The notes beneath the pieces were generated by a model. The model was given only the letters and a program-made list of their open reading frames with translations. It was not told the origin of the DNA and searched no databases. Positions 45,985 through 57,334 of a stretch of 64,000 nucleotides of DNA are shown here, piece by piece (position 1 is the first letter of the stretch; each line of letters opens with the position of its first letter). This DNA is from Isochrysis galbana (lineage: Eukaryota; Haptophyta; Isochrysidales; Isochrysidaceae). Both the position numbers and the translations under genes were made by a program. The DNA lies in NCBI GenBank assembly GCA_018136815.1, contig CM030937.1, positions 4,214,226 through 4,278,225 on the forward strand. Direction: 5' to 3'.

Positions 45985-47688
45985 TTGACCGCCCTAACGC
46001 CCTACCCCTTGACCACCCAAATATCCGTCAAGTATCCAAGGCTCCCACCCAAATATCCAGGAGATATCTAATCCTGCCAAAATCCGCCCACATATCCAAT
46101 GGATGTATCTGGATATTTCTGCTGATTTCTGCCAACGCCCCCATGCATGTGGCAGTCACCTCGACGACGGGGTGTGTTTACAATACTGTATACTAGTATT
46201 ATAATACATGGAACGTCCGTTATTTACCGTAATATATGGAGCTCAGAGCACTCAATTGTCGCGAAGCACCTTCAAAGATGCTTCCTGTCGCCGCTTGAGA
46301 GATAAATCATTGTTTGACCGCCCTAGAGTTAGGCGCCGGGCGCCGGGAGGGGGGGGGGGGGTAATGGAGGGAGGGAGGGAGAGTTGTGGAGAAAGAAAGG
46401 AGAACGGGAAGGAGAAAGGAAGAATAAAAAAAATCAACTGGGAAGATGCGCACCTGCGTCGGTGGGTGAGGGAGATGCAACTGACGGTTCCGCGGGAGAG
46501 GTCGCTTGCGCAGGCCCCGACTGCGCTGCAGCTACCGCTTGCGCAGCACGTGCTACTGTCTCGCATGTACCACAGGTCTGGCGCAAGCACTGCTCGCACA
46601 GTGCTGCCTGTCTTCTTCTACAAGATCGGCAGGGAGCGCACGCGTCTGGAATCAGCCGGAGTCGAGACGGACGAACAGCACAACAGCACAAGGAAACGCA
46701 GCAGGGTGAAGCAGCGGAGGGAGCATGTTCGAGCGACAGCGACAACAACGCGCCCAGCCTCTGAAAATGGGCCCCCCGCTGGAGTGCACTTCATGCGTTC
46801 AGCGCGGGGCTGTTCTGTTGCTGCTGCACTTCAGCTGCTGCGCTTCCCATGTCCGCATGAGTGAATGAATCAGCTTGAGGATCTTGTGTTGAATAGAACG
46901 GGTGTGTGCGCGCGGGCTTCGATGTGCGCGCGCGGGCTCCGCAGCTGTATGTGGCGTCGATGCCGCAGTTGGAGTGAAGGAGTGTGCGTGCAGTGCAGGT
47001 GCCTGCTTATTTTTTCCGATAACATGGGTGGTGTGCCCCACCACTTGATCAATTTTGGCTCTCAACTTGCAATCCCACGGGAGCACGATCAACAGCCACC
47101 TTGGCGGGCTACTGGCCGCCCAGCGCGCCCCGTTCACCGTGTCTTCACCTGCACCTGCAGTTCCTGCACTCTCACCTTCACCTACACCTTGACTGAAGAA
47201 AAAACTTCGGACCAGCACCTTCCCAGTTGGAAGAAAATTTTATTGAAGGGGGGAAGGCTATTAGGGAGGCGAGAGGGAAGTTTGGAGAGAGGGGGTTTAA
47301 GGGAGTTAGAGACCCTGCTTTCTCCCACCTCCCGTTCTCCCACCTCCCTCCCTCCGTGCGCTGAATCGAAGAAGTGAGAAGTGAATCCTGTAGCCTGTAG
47401 AGCCTGTCACGCATGATCACACATTGCATGGGGGGCTCAACAGGCAAAAGGGTTTCGAGTCTGAGTGTTCGTACCCCACACAGAGCGGCCAAGAGGCTTG
47501 GCGTGTTCGTGCAAGGCTAGTGGCAGTAGCAGTACCAACGCTCAAGAAAATAATAAAATAGTCCGTCCAATTTTTGACGGAACACAACCTTGCAGCCTCC
47601 GGCCATGGCGACCAATCATAAGGTTGGTGTATGGTGCACTTTGTTTGATCAATGAAAGCAAAAGTAGGCATGCGCATCATGTTACCAT
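45985..47688. other. Intergenic, several low-complexity patches
   Basis: AAATATCC word cluster (46016-46130), another TGTTTGACCGCCCTA copy (46311-46325), and a G-rich stretch near 46347. Frames over 46384-47218 on both strands are open but none shows a known domain. A degenerate TTTTTGACGGAACACAAC block lies at 47571. Confidence 0.45.
46016..46130. repeat. AAATATCC word cluster
   Basis: AAATATCC, AGTATCC, GATATC and related words recur in 115 bp, with CCACCCAAATATCC seen in two close forms. Confidence 0.6.
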
Positions 47689-50600
47689 CTAGCTGCCATC
47701 TACAACTGAAGAAAGAGGAGTTACTTGACCATGCAAACGCGACAAATGCGAATTTGCAACGCCAAGAAGGCGTTTGAGCCTCGCAACCTTACCCTTCAAC
47801 TCATCTATCTCGGCCGCCATAGCGGACGCGTCAGTAATTTGGTTTCCGTTCATCGTTGCGGCTCGCGTAGTCAGCAATGTGGTGGATGGTAGATGGGCAT
47901 TCGTAGACAGCGCCTTTTGTGGCCCTGAAGATGCGTGAGACGGTGGTGCCCCCCCGAAGAGCGCAGTGGTAAAATACGAGGCGGCTTCCTCAACTGCAGA
48001 CGATCGTGCTGTTCGCAATTGCTCGATCTCTATGGGAGAAAATTGTAGCACGGAGGAAAGCACAGGCAAGATAGCTTCACTTGCGGCGTCTGAAGCGAGA
48101 AGATATTTAAGCACCACCTGTGAAGACACGAGGGTGGACGTTGGAGAAAATGAGCGCGCTTGCCGGATAGATGCATGTTGTGGCAGCCTAGCCACTCACA
48201 TATCGGTACATGGGGGGGGGGGGGGCACTGACTTCCTTGATATATCCAGGCACTGCTGCGGATTGTGATCGATTCAGCTCTTGCTGTAGGGAGTCAGCGC
48301 GCGCTTTTTCTCTTGCTGCCGCAGCTGTGGACTCTTCTGCTCGTCGCCAAGAGTCCTTGAAACGTTTCCTCAACCTAGTCAATTCCGCCTCTCTGGCCGC
48401 TTGGATACGCGCTGAAGTGACTAAAGGATCGTCAAGAGTTCGATTCGATGTAGCAGCACCCGAGTCAGCGCCCGTGATAGACATGGTCAAAGATGATGCT
48501 GAAGAGGAGCGAGTTGGGCCTTGAAGGTCACCGACGATTTCCGACGGATCACTCTTGCTACCCGCTGGTGAAGGGCTGTTGAGTCCATTGTCAAGGCTTG
48601 GGGAGATTCGCCTTCCGGAGCGCAGGTGGACTCGTAGCTTAGCTATTTCAGCATCCTTCTCTTCAACAAGTGCCCGCGCACGTGATCGCACTGCAGCAAG
48701 CTCTTCTTTCGCACGCTTGCCCTCGGCGCGTGCTTCTTCGATTGCAGAACGTAGCTGTTCTGCGGCAGACGCTTGAGCAGCGTCCACCTTCGCCTGCACT
48801 TCGGCGCGTGCTTGGGCTATGGCCTCTTCAACAGCTGCCTCGTGAACCTTGGCACGCTGAGCATCCGCCAAGGCAAGAGCTTCAATCTGCGTCCTCATTG
48901 CTTCTCGATCCTCAGAGAGAGCAGCTTCAGCCTTTGTTGCGCGCTCATTAGCCTCTACGAGACGACGGCGCATAACCGCAATCTCTTCACGCATTTTCGC
49001 AGCAACGGCTATAGCGCGTGCTTCACTCCCAGGCGTGCTTACGGGCACTGGCGTGGGTGATGCCAGCATATGATGCACCGATCGAGAGAACTTTTCACTT
49101 TGTGGTGTTTGCACGCTCTCAGACATAGTGGCTCCATCGGGTTCCACTTTCAAACCTTCAAAACGTGCAAATCTTCCTTGAGCAGCACATTGCTCCTTGA
49201 TGCCTTTGATGATGGCCTCGTGTTGTTCTAACATTGCTGCCTTCTGATTCTCCATTGCCGCTTTGGCTGAAGAGTGCAAGCGCTGCAATTTCGACGCAAG
49301 ATCCGCTGCCATGCTTTCAAGGCGCGCGATTTCGGCACTAAGCACTGCAACGTGGATGGAGACCGATGTGCCACAAGTGTTGTCGGCACTATTTTCCAGG
49401 ATGGCCGCACCGCTGTTCGCATGAGAGGAGGCCGCAGTTACACTAGCTTTTCTGAGGCTGCTTGGCTGGGCAAACGTGTCACAAGACCTATGTCCTCTTG
49501 ACTTCCGATCCGCCTCGGCTACTCTTGCGGCCTCCTGTGCCCGGGTGAGTGCGGCCCGCATCTCTTCCAATTGCTTTTCGAAGGCAATGGAGTTTTCAAG
49601 AGAAGCTTTGCGAGCATCTTCTTCGGTCCTTCGAATGGCCTCCTCGATCGCTATCTTGACACTCTCTTGGTGGCCTTGCTTGGCAGCGCTAAGCTCTTGT
49701 GTCAGCAACGCTAGGCGCTGCTCCATGGCGGATTTTGCGGCCACAACTTTAGTCCGCATTGTTGAAAATGCTTCGCGATCCGTAGCGATTTGTTTCTCCA
49801 ATTTGACGACTTGTTCCTGCAACTGAGAAGACATCGCCAGGGCATCGGCGAGTGCAGCTTCACGCTCTCTACCCTCGGCATCATCAGTCGTTTGGACGTC
49901 GGTATCGACCTTTTGATGCCCCAAGCCACAATTGTTGGATTTGGACTGCTGAAGCATGAGCTCTGCTTTTTCAGCCCGACGGGTTGCCGTCTTTGCTGCT
50001 TCGAGGGCTGCGGCAACCTGCTTCTCCGCCCGATCCTCGGCCTCCGTCATGGCCGCTTGGCACTGCTTGCGCACAGTCTCGCGTTCGGAGACAGCGTCAG
50101 CTTTGACCACGGCTATTTCTCTCATAGTCTCTTCTGCTGCTCTCGATGCCTTGGCCTGAAGTGAACGAAGTTGCGTCTCAACCGTTTTTTTTGCTGCTTC
50201 AGCTGCCTCGACTTTTCGTCGCATCCCTTCGAGCTCTGAGGTTGCAGCCGCAGCTGCCGATTCGGCGGCCGCGGCGGAGCTGCGTAAGACATGCATTTGC
50301 TGTCTCGCATCGGCAAGCTGAGAACGAAGCTGTGCGCCTTCGTCGGATGCATCCGCTGATGCTACAGCTTCGGCCTCCTGGGCAACCTTGGTTGAAGCGA
50401 CCCGTACTTCCTCCTCCATAGCCTGCCGAGCACACTGAGCAGCACGAGCTCTGGCCTCGCTGGCATCTGCGCGGGCATGCGCGTTTTTTAATTCAGCCAG
50501 TGCTGCAGCGCGTGCAGAATCGGCTTCCTCCCTCAATGCCCTGGCTTTCTCCAACGACATCCGCAGTTGCGACAACTCATCAGAATCCCTTTCTTGAAGA

Positions 50601-51367
50601 CATTTCAATGCTGCCTCTGCGCGCAAGATTTGTGACTTAGCTTCTTCTGCAGACCTATTCGCCGCTGCTCGTACTTCCCGTAGCTCCGCGCTAAGCTCAT
50701 TCTTCGCTTTGTTAGCAGAGCTCACCTCGGCTCGGGCTATGCAAAGCTGATCACTCAGTTCTTGTTGCTGTTTCGCGGCTAATGCCAACTTTTCAGACAA
50801 AAGGTTATCGGAAGCTGTAGTTGGAAAATTGCCGCCACTGGTACAGGCCGCCCCCAGCTCGATCTGAGTGCGACAAGCACGTAGCTCAGCCTCAGCATGA
50901 ATCCTGGCGGCCTCTGCATCATCCGCTGCAGCAACAGCATTCACCGCAGCCTGGCGAGCAAGTGCAGCGTCTGCTTCAGCTGCAGCGTGGCGAGCTTGGG
51001 AGTCTCGAATGGCTGCTCGCGCGCGCTTTATTTGTGCTTGGAGCTGGGTCTGAATACTCGAAAGTTGCCCAACCAGCCGTTCTAGTTCTGGCCGCTCCAT
51101 TTCTGAGAGATCGCTGATAATGGCGCCCATCTGAAGCTCACCATCGCCATCACCTCGCAGCACAGCTGCCGCCTCGGCGCGCACCCGGGCGGCTTCCTCG
51201 GTGGCTTTCTCCTGGACGCGTGCAGCTGCCTGGGCAAGAGAGCTCGCCGCCTGTGCTGCCTGCCGCTCCGCCGCCTCGCGTGCCGCTTGCAGCACATTCA
51301 TCCCCAGCGATGGAAGCGCGCCTTCGTTGGTTTTGACAGCGATCGGGGGCCACTTGCCACTTGCCAT
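47689..51367 (-). CDS. GRIP-domain golgin (long coiled coil)
   Basis: Exons 51367-48233 and 48117-47689 give 1187 residues. The protein is mostly Ala/Glu/Arg-rich coiled coil from about residue 25 to 1030 (AAREAAERQAAQAASSLAQ onwards). Joining the exons with a GTCAGT donor builds PGYIKE-VVLKYLLASDAASE and AILPVLSSVLQFSPIEIEQL. This is a GRIP domain with its key Tyr, which binds Arl1-GTP on trans-Golgi membranes. The residues after it add a Ser-rich stretch and a short coiled coil (MAAEIDELKGKVARLKRLLG). I start at MASGKWPPI; the frame is open 124 codons further, but into repeat-like DNA. An alternative in-frame donor GTGAGT would insert 11 residues into the GRIP helix. Confidence 0.87.
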
Positions 51368-51800
51368 CGAGTTTGTACTTGTCTCTTTTAAGGTGGTTCT
51401 GTAGGATTTAGAAAGAGGTGGGAAATCGGCAGGTGGGCGGCTTGGCGCGCGCTCTCCAGCGAGGAGCTCTCCCTCTCCAAGGGAGGCCGTGGCGATGTAT
51501 GGGATGCCTGTCCTCGACGACCCGCTGGGCACCATTCCAGTGGAGTTAGGTGGGCTCCCCAGCGCGGGTTCTGCGGCCCCCGAGCATGCCGCGCCGCCTC
51601 TGCACATGGTGCAAGTGCAGCGCGGCGACCTGCCCACATCGTCTGTGCCTCTGTGCCTGTAGTGCGACCCACCCGACGATGAAGAGGCAGCCGCTGTCGT
51701 GGCAGAGGCAGTGGCAGCTGGGAAGGTGGCAGTGTGCACAGAGCAGTGGCTCCAGGGAGTGAGGCTGGACGCGGAAGGCCAGCAGTGGCTGTGTTGGGTA
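51368..51800. other. Golgin upstream region
   Basis: Probable promoter and 5' UTR of the golgin gene, giving way near 51800 to copia fragments. The plus-strand frames here are shadows. Confidence 0.4.
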
Positions 51801-52196
51801 CCGCATGCACACGGGCATCTGCTGGTCCAACCCCGACACCGCGCACTTGATCGATTGGGACAAGGTGCCGGAGGGCCTCCAAGCCAAGATCAAGGCCAAC
51901 CTCTATGATGCCAAGATGAAGAAGGAAAACAAGCAAAGTGGTGGACGCCTCACCTTCACCTGCAACAAGATCTGTATGGCTCGCTGAACGCCACGATGAA
52001 GCCAAATGCCTCAAGCCACATGGACAACTTGAGCCACCAATTGCGGCCGGATTGCACCAAGCCATAGAGCGATTGCCCTAAGAGGGCTGCTAGCTCTTGT
52101 CCGCCACGCATGAGGAGGCCAAGGAGATTTGGCGCGCCTCTAGTGCGTGCCGGCATCCGCCACACGGTCAACCTGAGCATGCTCAAGGTGTTCGGT
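51801..52196. mobile_element. Copia mosaic, left part (four short fragments)
   Basis: Fragments of the same Ty1/copia element as at 53588-57045, in order: 51801-51975 (+) gag zinc-knuckle and spacer (MHTGICWSNPDTAHLIDWD); 51976-52103 (-) reverse transcriptase (ALLGQSLYGL..SGRNWW); 52103-52137 (+) ATHEEAKEIWRA; 52137-52196 (+) integrase AGIRHTVNLSMLKVFG. Orientation switches at each of the first two joins. Boundaries accurate to a few bases. Confidence 0.8.
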
Positions 52197-52265
52197 ACCG
52201 ACCCCCCCTTGACCTGATCCCCCGGAGAAGGGCAACAAATGAGGGATTCGCAAGGCAGCAAGATC

Positions 52266-53587
52266 TCAAATGCGAACCATGATCAGCCCACGGAACTTGG
52301 TGAACTTGTTCGCAGCTAAGGGCTTCGTCATCATGTCGGCCACATTGAGCTCGGTCTGAACGTGGTAGACACGTAACACATTCTTCTGCGTGAGCTCACG
52401 CACGTAGAGCTCACGACGATGGATGTGACGGGCCAAACCCTTCATGATGGGATTGTCCGCGAGTGCCTTTGCACCCTTGCTGTCGGACAAGAGCGGGCTT
52501 GGTTCCGCTTGCTTCCAACCGAGATCCGCGAGCGTGTTACGGAAGTTCTCGATACGCTGCGAAGCGAGGGAGGCCGCCATCGTTTCCGCTTCGTTGGCCG
52601 ACAAGGAGATGCTGTTTTGGCGCTTGCTGCCCCAATCGACGAGGCTGCCATTGATGAAGATGAGCCAGCCGCTCGTCGAACGTACTACGTCCCACGATGC
52701 GTCGACCATGCCGCGTACCATGCCTTCACCTTGACGAAAGAGGCCGATGATGCACTTCATATCATCATTGCGTGAGCACGCCTTGTGGGTGGAGAGCATG
52801 TTGCGTTTGAATGGACCAAATGATGCGTCGGGCTTCTCGACCACATGCCATCCAAGGGGTGCACCAACTTGGGGGCGCACAAGTGCAAGGAACTTGGCGG
52901 TGCCGGTGCCCCAAGTCTTGATTGCCTTGCCACTTGCCACCTCAACCGTGTCCGTGCGCGTCTCATCCACGCCGTCCGGGAAGAAGCTGATGTCGTTGAA
53001 GTAGTCCGCCCCGGTGGCGCCCGAGTCGATGAGGATGCGTAAGGCATCATCCTCGGTGTTCTTTGTCGTGGTTGCACAGATCTTGTTGCAGGTGAAGGTG
53101 AGGCGTCCACCACTTTGCTTGTTTTCCTTCTTCATCTTGGCATCATAGAGGTTGGCCTTGATCTTGGCTTGGAGGCCCTCCGGCACCTTGTCCCAATCGA
53201 TCAAGTGCGCGGTGTTGGGGTTGGACCAGCAGATGCCCGTGTGCATGCGGTCGCAGTGGGAGCAAGGCTTCTTGTCCTTGTTGTTGTTGCTCCTACCACC
53301 TCCACGCCCACCTTGGCCAGCCTTGAAGCCCGCCTCATAGGCCTTCTTGATGGCATCCGTGTCATCCTCGGTCTTGGTCGCTTGCATTGCACGTTGGCCC
53401 GGACGCACCGTGGAGCGCACCGCCTCATGCTTATGGGCGATGGCCGCCGCCTCCACAAGGTTCTTGTGCACCATATCAGGCCTCTTGCGGTGCTCAACTT
53501 CCAAGGAGCCCCATGCCTTGTCCACTTCACGAAGGACTCCTTCTCCACATCCAATGAAGCTCGCTTTCATGTCGAGGCACAACTCGG
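52266..53587 (-). pseudogene. Internally deleted copia gag-pol (gag end, protease, RNase H)
   Basis: Minus strand from 53587: gag C-terminal region (AELCLDMKASFIGCGEG), zinc knuckle CSHCDRMHTGICW, and protease LRILIDSGATGADYF. Near 52755 the frame jumps from DDMKC to IGLFRQGEGM, omitting integrase and reverse transcriptase. RNase H then follows to the natural end (NVADMMTKPLAANKF ... MVRI, stop at 52266). The deletion joint is at ATGATG, present at both parental ends. The frame stays open across the joint. A G-rich polypurine-like stretch follows the stop on the minus strand (about 52203-52209). Confidence 0.85.
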
Positions 53588-56500
53588 CAGGCCGCCATCG
53601 TTTCCGCTTCGTTGGCCGACAAGGAGATGCTGTTTTGGCGCTTGCTGCCCCAATCGACGAGGCTGCCATTGATGAAGATGAGCCAGCCGCTCGTCGAACG
53701 TACTACGTCCCACGATGCGTCGACCATGCCGCGTACCATGCCTTCACCTTGACGAAAGAGGCCGATGATGGGGCTATCGCCATTGTTCTTGTAGTACTTG
53801 AGGCCCATGGTGCCACGGTTCTTGAGGTAGAGAAGGCAATGCAGCGCCGCGTGCCAAAGGTTCACGGTGGGGAACGACATCGCGCGGCAAAGTTGGCCCA
53901 CCGTGTACGAGATGTCGGGGTTGCTCACCACGGCGGCGTAGAGGAGACTACCGACGAGGCCGCGGTACTTGGTGCCAAACTTGGGATCGAGCTCCGCCTT
54001 GATCCGCTCTTTCTCGTCTTGCGCCTCGACGACGTCCTTGCCGAGGTACGAGTTGCATGGTGTGTCGACGGTGTTGCGCAGCGTGTCCTCGTACTTGGTC
54101 ATCTCTTCGAGGTGCGCGCCCACCAACTTGTTGATGTAGTCTCCTTGGTGAAGAATGATTCCATCATTCACTTCCTTGAGTTGGGCTCCAAGTACTTCAT
54201 CGAGACCTTCATGCCAAGTGAGCCTAAAGCCATCCTTCTTCATGGCCTCAAACACCTTGCGCACGAGCTTCATGTCATTGGAGCCCCACGGCATGTCGTC
54301 CACGTACGTGGCCATGACCATGAAGGAATCCTCATCACGGAGTACGTAGAGGCATGGCTCGCTGAACGCCACGATGAAGCCAAATGCCTCAAGCCACATG
54401 GACAACTTGAGCCACCAATTGCGGCCGGATTGCACCAAGCCATAGAGCGATTGTCCCAAGAGGGCCGCTAGCTCTTGTCCGTGTTCATCGTACTTGCGGT
54501 AGTTCTTGGGCATGCGTACCCAAACGCGCTCGTTGGGGGGCAACTCGCTCTGCGTGTACGCGGAGATGGCATCGGCGGCGCCCTTGTACGTGCACATGAT
54601 GACGGAGATGACGCAGAACAGTCGAAAGCCGCCATGGGAGATGGTTGGCGAGTACGATAGGTCAAAGTCAATGCCCGGGACTTGGCGGAACCCTTGCACG
54701 TACATGCGCGACTTGCGGATGCCGTCGCGCTTGTAGCGGAGAGTCTCACCTAGTGGGATGGCGCGTCCCACTTTCTTGATTGGCTTCTCGTCGATGAAGG
54801 TCTTGTTGGTCACCAAGGTGTTGTACTCCTTCATGCGTGCCTCCTCCCACAAGTCTTGTTCATCTTGTGGTAGGTACTTGAGTTGGTGCGGCTTAAAGGG
54901 CTTTGGGAAGCCGATGTAGATGGCGTCGTCGCACACCTCGGTCGCCATCAAGATCTTGTGGCACATCGACGCCGAGTACTCGCTTGCACTCTCGTCGCCA
55001 AAGACAGTGTTGTCGTTGCCCAAGGTGGAGTAGTCCATCACCGTGTACGGGAGCTCCTCTCCCGCGATGCGGCTTGAGCGGCGTGGTGCGGTGTCCTCCT
55101 TGCCATCTTCCGACTCGAATGGCCCGCGTTGCACTTCGCCACTTGGCGTCAGCGTATCGTTATCCTCCTCATCGGACTCGATGATGCGGCGGTGACGTTG
55201 AGGAGCTCGGATAGGCGACGTGGTGTCGGAGGCATTGTCGCTATTGTCCTCTTCCACCTCCGTGATGGGGCCCGAGTAGGAATGCTCCGAGGGCGTGTAG
55301 TCCGGATCCTCGTGGTCCTCCGGGATGCCAAACGCGTAGATTGAGCCATGCATCTTGCCGTATTGGTCGGTCTTGTCAATGGGGATCTCACCCCCCCTCG
55401 TGGTTTTCCACGGGAACTCGGTCTCCATGAAGGTGGCGTGCACACCGCTCACAAACACCTTGCCCGTCTCGAGCGACATGAAGATGTTGCCCGTGTGGTA
55501 GCGTGCCGGGCCCAAGTAGATGCACTCTTGTGCTTGCTCCGACAAGTTGTTGTCGCGGTACGCCTTGGGCTTTTGCACGATGGCCTTGCAACCGAACACC
55601 TTGAGCATGCTCAGGTTGACCGTGTGGCGGATGCCGGCACGCACTAGAGGAGGAGCAGTGTCTTTGGCGCCGGGGATGCGGTTGATGATCACCATCGCGG
55701 GATAGAGCGCAAACTCCCAATACTCTTGGGGGGCATTGCACCCCAGGAGCAATGGACGCATGGTGCGCTCGAGCAACTTGACCGCGATTTCCGCAGGGTT
55801 GCCCCACGGCTCGTACGGGTTGCTCTCTTGCTTGCGGATCAAGTTGCTATCGCAAATCTCTTGCACCTTGTCGCTCTTGAGCACGGGCTCATTGTCCGAG
55901 TGCAAGCGCTTCACGATGAAGAACCCTTGCGTGTCCGCCAAGAAGCGTTGCAACATCGTTGGATGCTCCGACTTGAAGCGCATGGGATACGCGAACACGA
56001 GGCCGGAGAAGACGTCGTAGAACACGTCCACGTACTTGTAGCCCGTGAGCACGCTGCGGCAAGGCATAGTGAGGATGTCGTTGGTGATAACGTCCCCGAC
56101 GGCGCTTGTCATCCATGGTCCTCCTCCTCCGCCTCCGGGTCGACGTTGCGCATTGGCCTTGAGCGCGACCTCGTTGACGTCTTCCGCCTTCCTTGCTTGA
56201 AGGCGCTTGAGGTTGGCGGGCACGTCGACGGAGTAGTCCGGCAGGCGGCGGAGGCGATCATCGCTAGGCGATCCAAGTCGCGCGCGCCAAATCTCCTTTG
56301 CCTCCTCATGCGTGGCGTGCATGTCCTTGTGCTTGTCGGTGGTGTACGGTCCAAGCGAGTACGCCTTGGTCGTCTCGCCCTTGGGGATGGGCCGTACATC
56401 CACATAGAAGCCTTGGGAGTCGTCACCCATGGTGAAAGGCATGAATGCACCTCCCGGAAGTTCAAAGCCATTCACCTTGCCCATGATGCACTTCATATCA

Positions 56501-57045
56501 TCATTGCGTGAGCACGCCTTGTGGGTGGAGAGCATGTTGCGTTTGAATGGACCAAATGATGCGTCGGGCTTCTCGACCACATGCCATCCAAGGGGTGCAC
56601 CAACTTGGGGGCGCACAAGTGCAAGGAACTTGGCGGTGCCGGTGCCCCAAGTCTTGATTGCCTTGCCACTTGCCACCTCAACCGTGTCCGTGCGCGTCTC
56701 ATCCACGCCGTCCGGGAAGAAGCTGATGTCGTTGAAGTAGTCCGCCCCGGTGGCGCCCGAGTCGATGAGGATGCGTAAGGCATCATCCTCGGTGTTCTTT
56801 GTCGTGGTTGCACAGATCTTGTTGCAGGTGAAGGTGAGGCGTCCACCACTTTGCTTGTTTTCCTTCTTCATCTTGGCATCATAGAGGTTGGCCTTGATCT
56901 TGGCTTGGAGGCCCTCCGGCACCTTGTCCCAATCGATCAAGTGCGCGGTGTCGGGGTTGGACCAGCAGATGCCCGTGTGCATGCGGTCGCAGTGGGAGCA
57001 AGGCTTCTTGTCCTTGTTGTTGTTGCTCCTACCACCTCCACGCCC
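53588..57045 (-). pseudogene. Copia pol: zinc knuckle, protease, integrase, reverse transcriptase, partial RNase H
   Basis: One uninterrupted minus-strand frame. From 57045: GRGGGRSNNN and zinc knuckle, protease (IDSGATG), integrase core (DVITNDILTMPC, YVDVFYDVFSG, LHSDNEPV), integrase end (ECIYLGPARYHTGNIF), and reverse transcriptase with SLYGLVQSGRNWW and the YVDD box (MATYVDDMPW). RNase H (VDASWDVVRSTSGWL) is cut at NEAETMAA where it meets the next fragment. Order protease-integrase-RT-RNase H is diagnostic of Ty1/copia. It lacks the gag N-terminus and the end of RNase H, so it is not autonomous, yet no stop codons have accumulated, which indicates youth. Confidence 0.9.
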
Positions 57046-57164
57046 ATGAGAAGCGCAAGGCTTCATACAAGGCTTCATGCAAGGCTTAATGTGCGTCGTG
57101 AACCCAAGGCCTAGCTATGGCTAGGTGGTGTGCAAAGCATTTGTTCTTGTTGGGGTTTTGTTTT

Positions 57165-57230
57165 TGTGTCGGTTACGTGACCGGCGGTTGAGTCGGTTAC
57201 GGCGGTTGAGTCGGTTACGGCGGTTGAGTC
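57165..57230 (+). repeat. Three tandem GGTTACGGCGGTTGAGTC units in the copia leader
   Basis: About three copies of an 18-bp unit (first degenerate) lie between the inverted-repeat arm and the gag ATG, within what should be the element's LTR/5' leader. Confidence 0.75.
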
Positions 57231-57334
57231 GTTTGAACGGACAACGGACCGTGCAAGGGTAGAGACCCCTAAGAGACAAGTAACAAGAAAGCTTTCGCCA
57301 CTCATCTGGTACCCCCGCCGAGAGACAAAGAGAC

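Noticed and set aside
46384-47218. Possible Cys-rich protein (CEQCLRQTCGTC) or its antisense
   Set aside because: Both strands are open in several frames, no start context or domain could be supported.
49476-50164. Several plus-strand ORFs antisense to the golgin
   Set aside because: Composition of coiled-coil codons keeps the other strand open; no domains.
53347-54471. Long plus-strand open frame (374 codons) in the copia region
   Set aside because: It is antisense to intact copia pol and crosses a fragment joint; its sequence is the complement of RT and RNase H codons.
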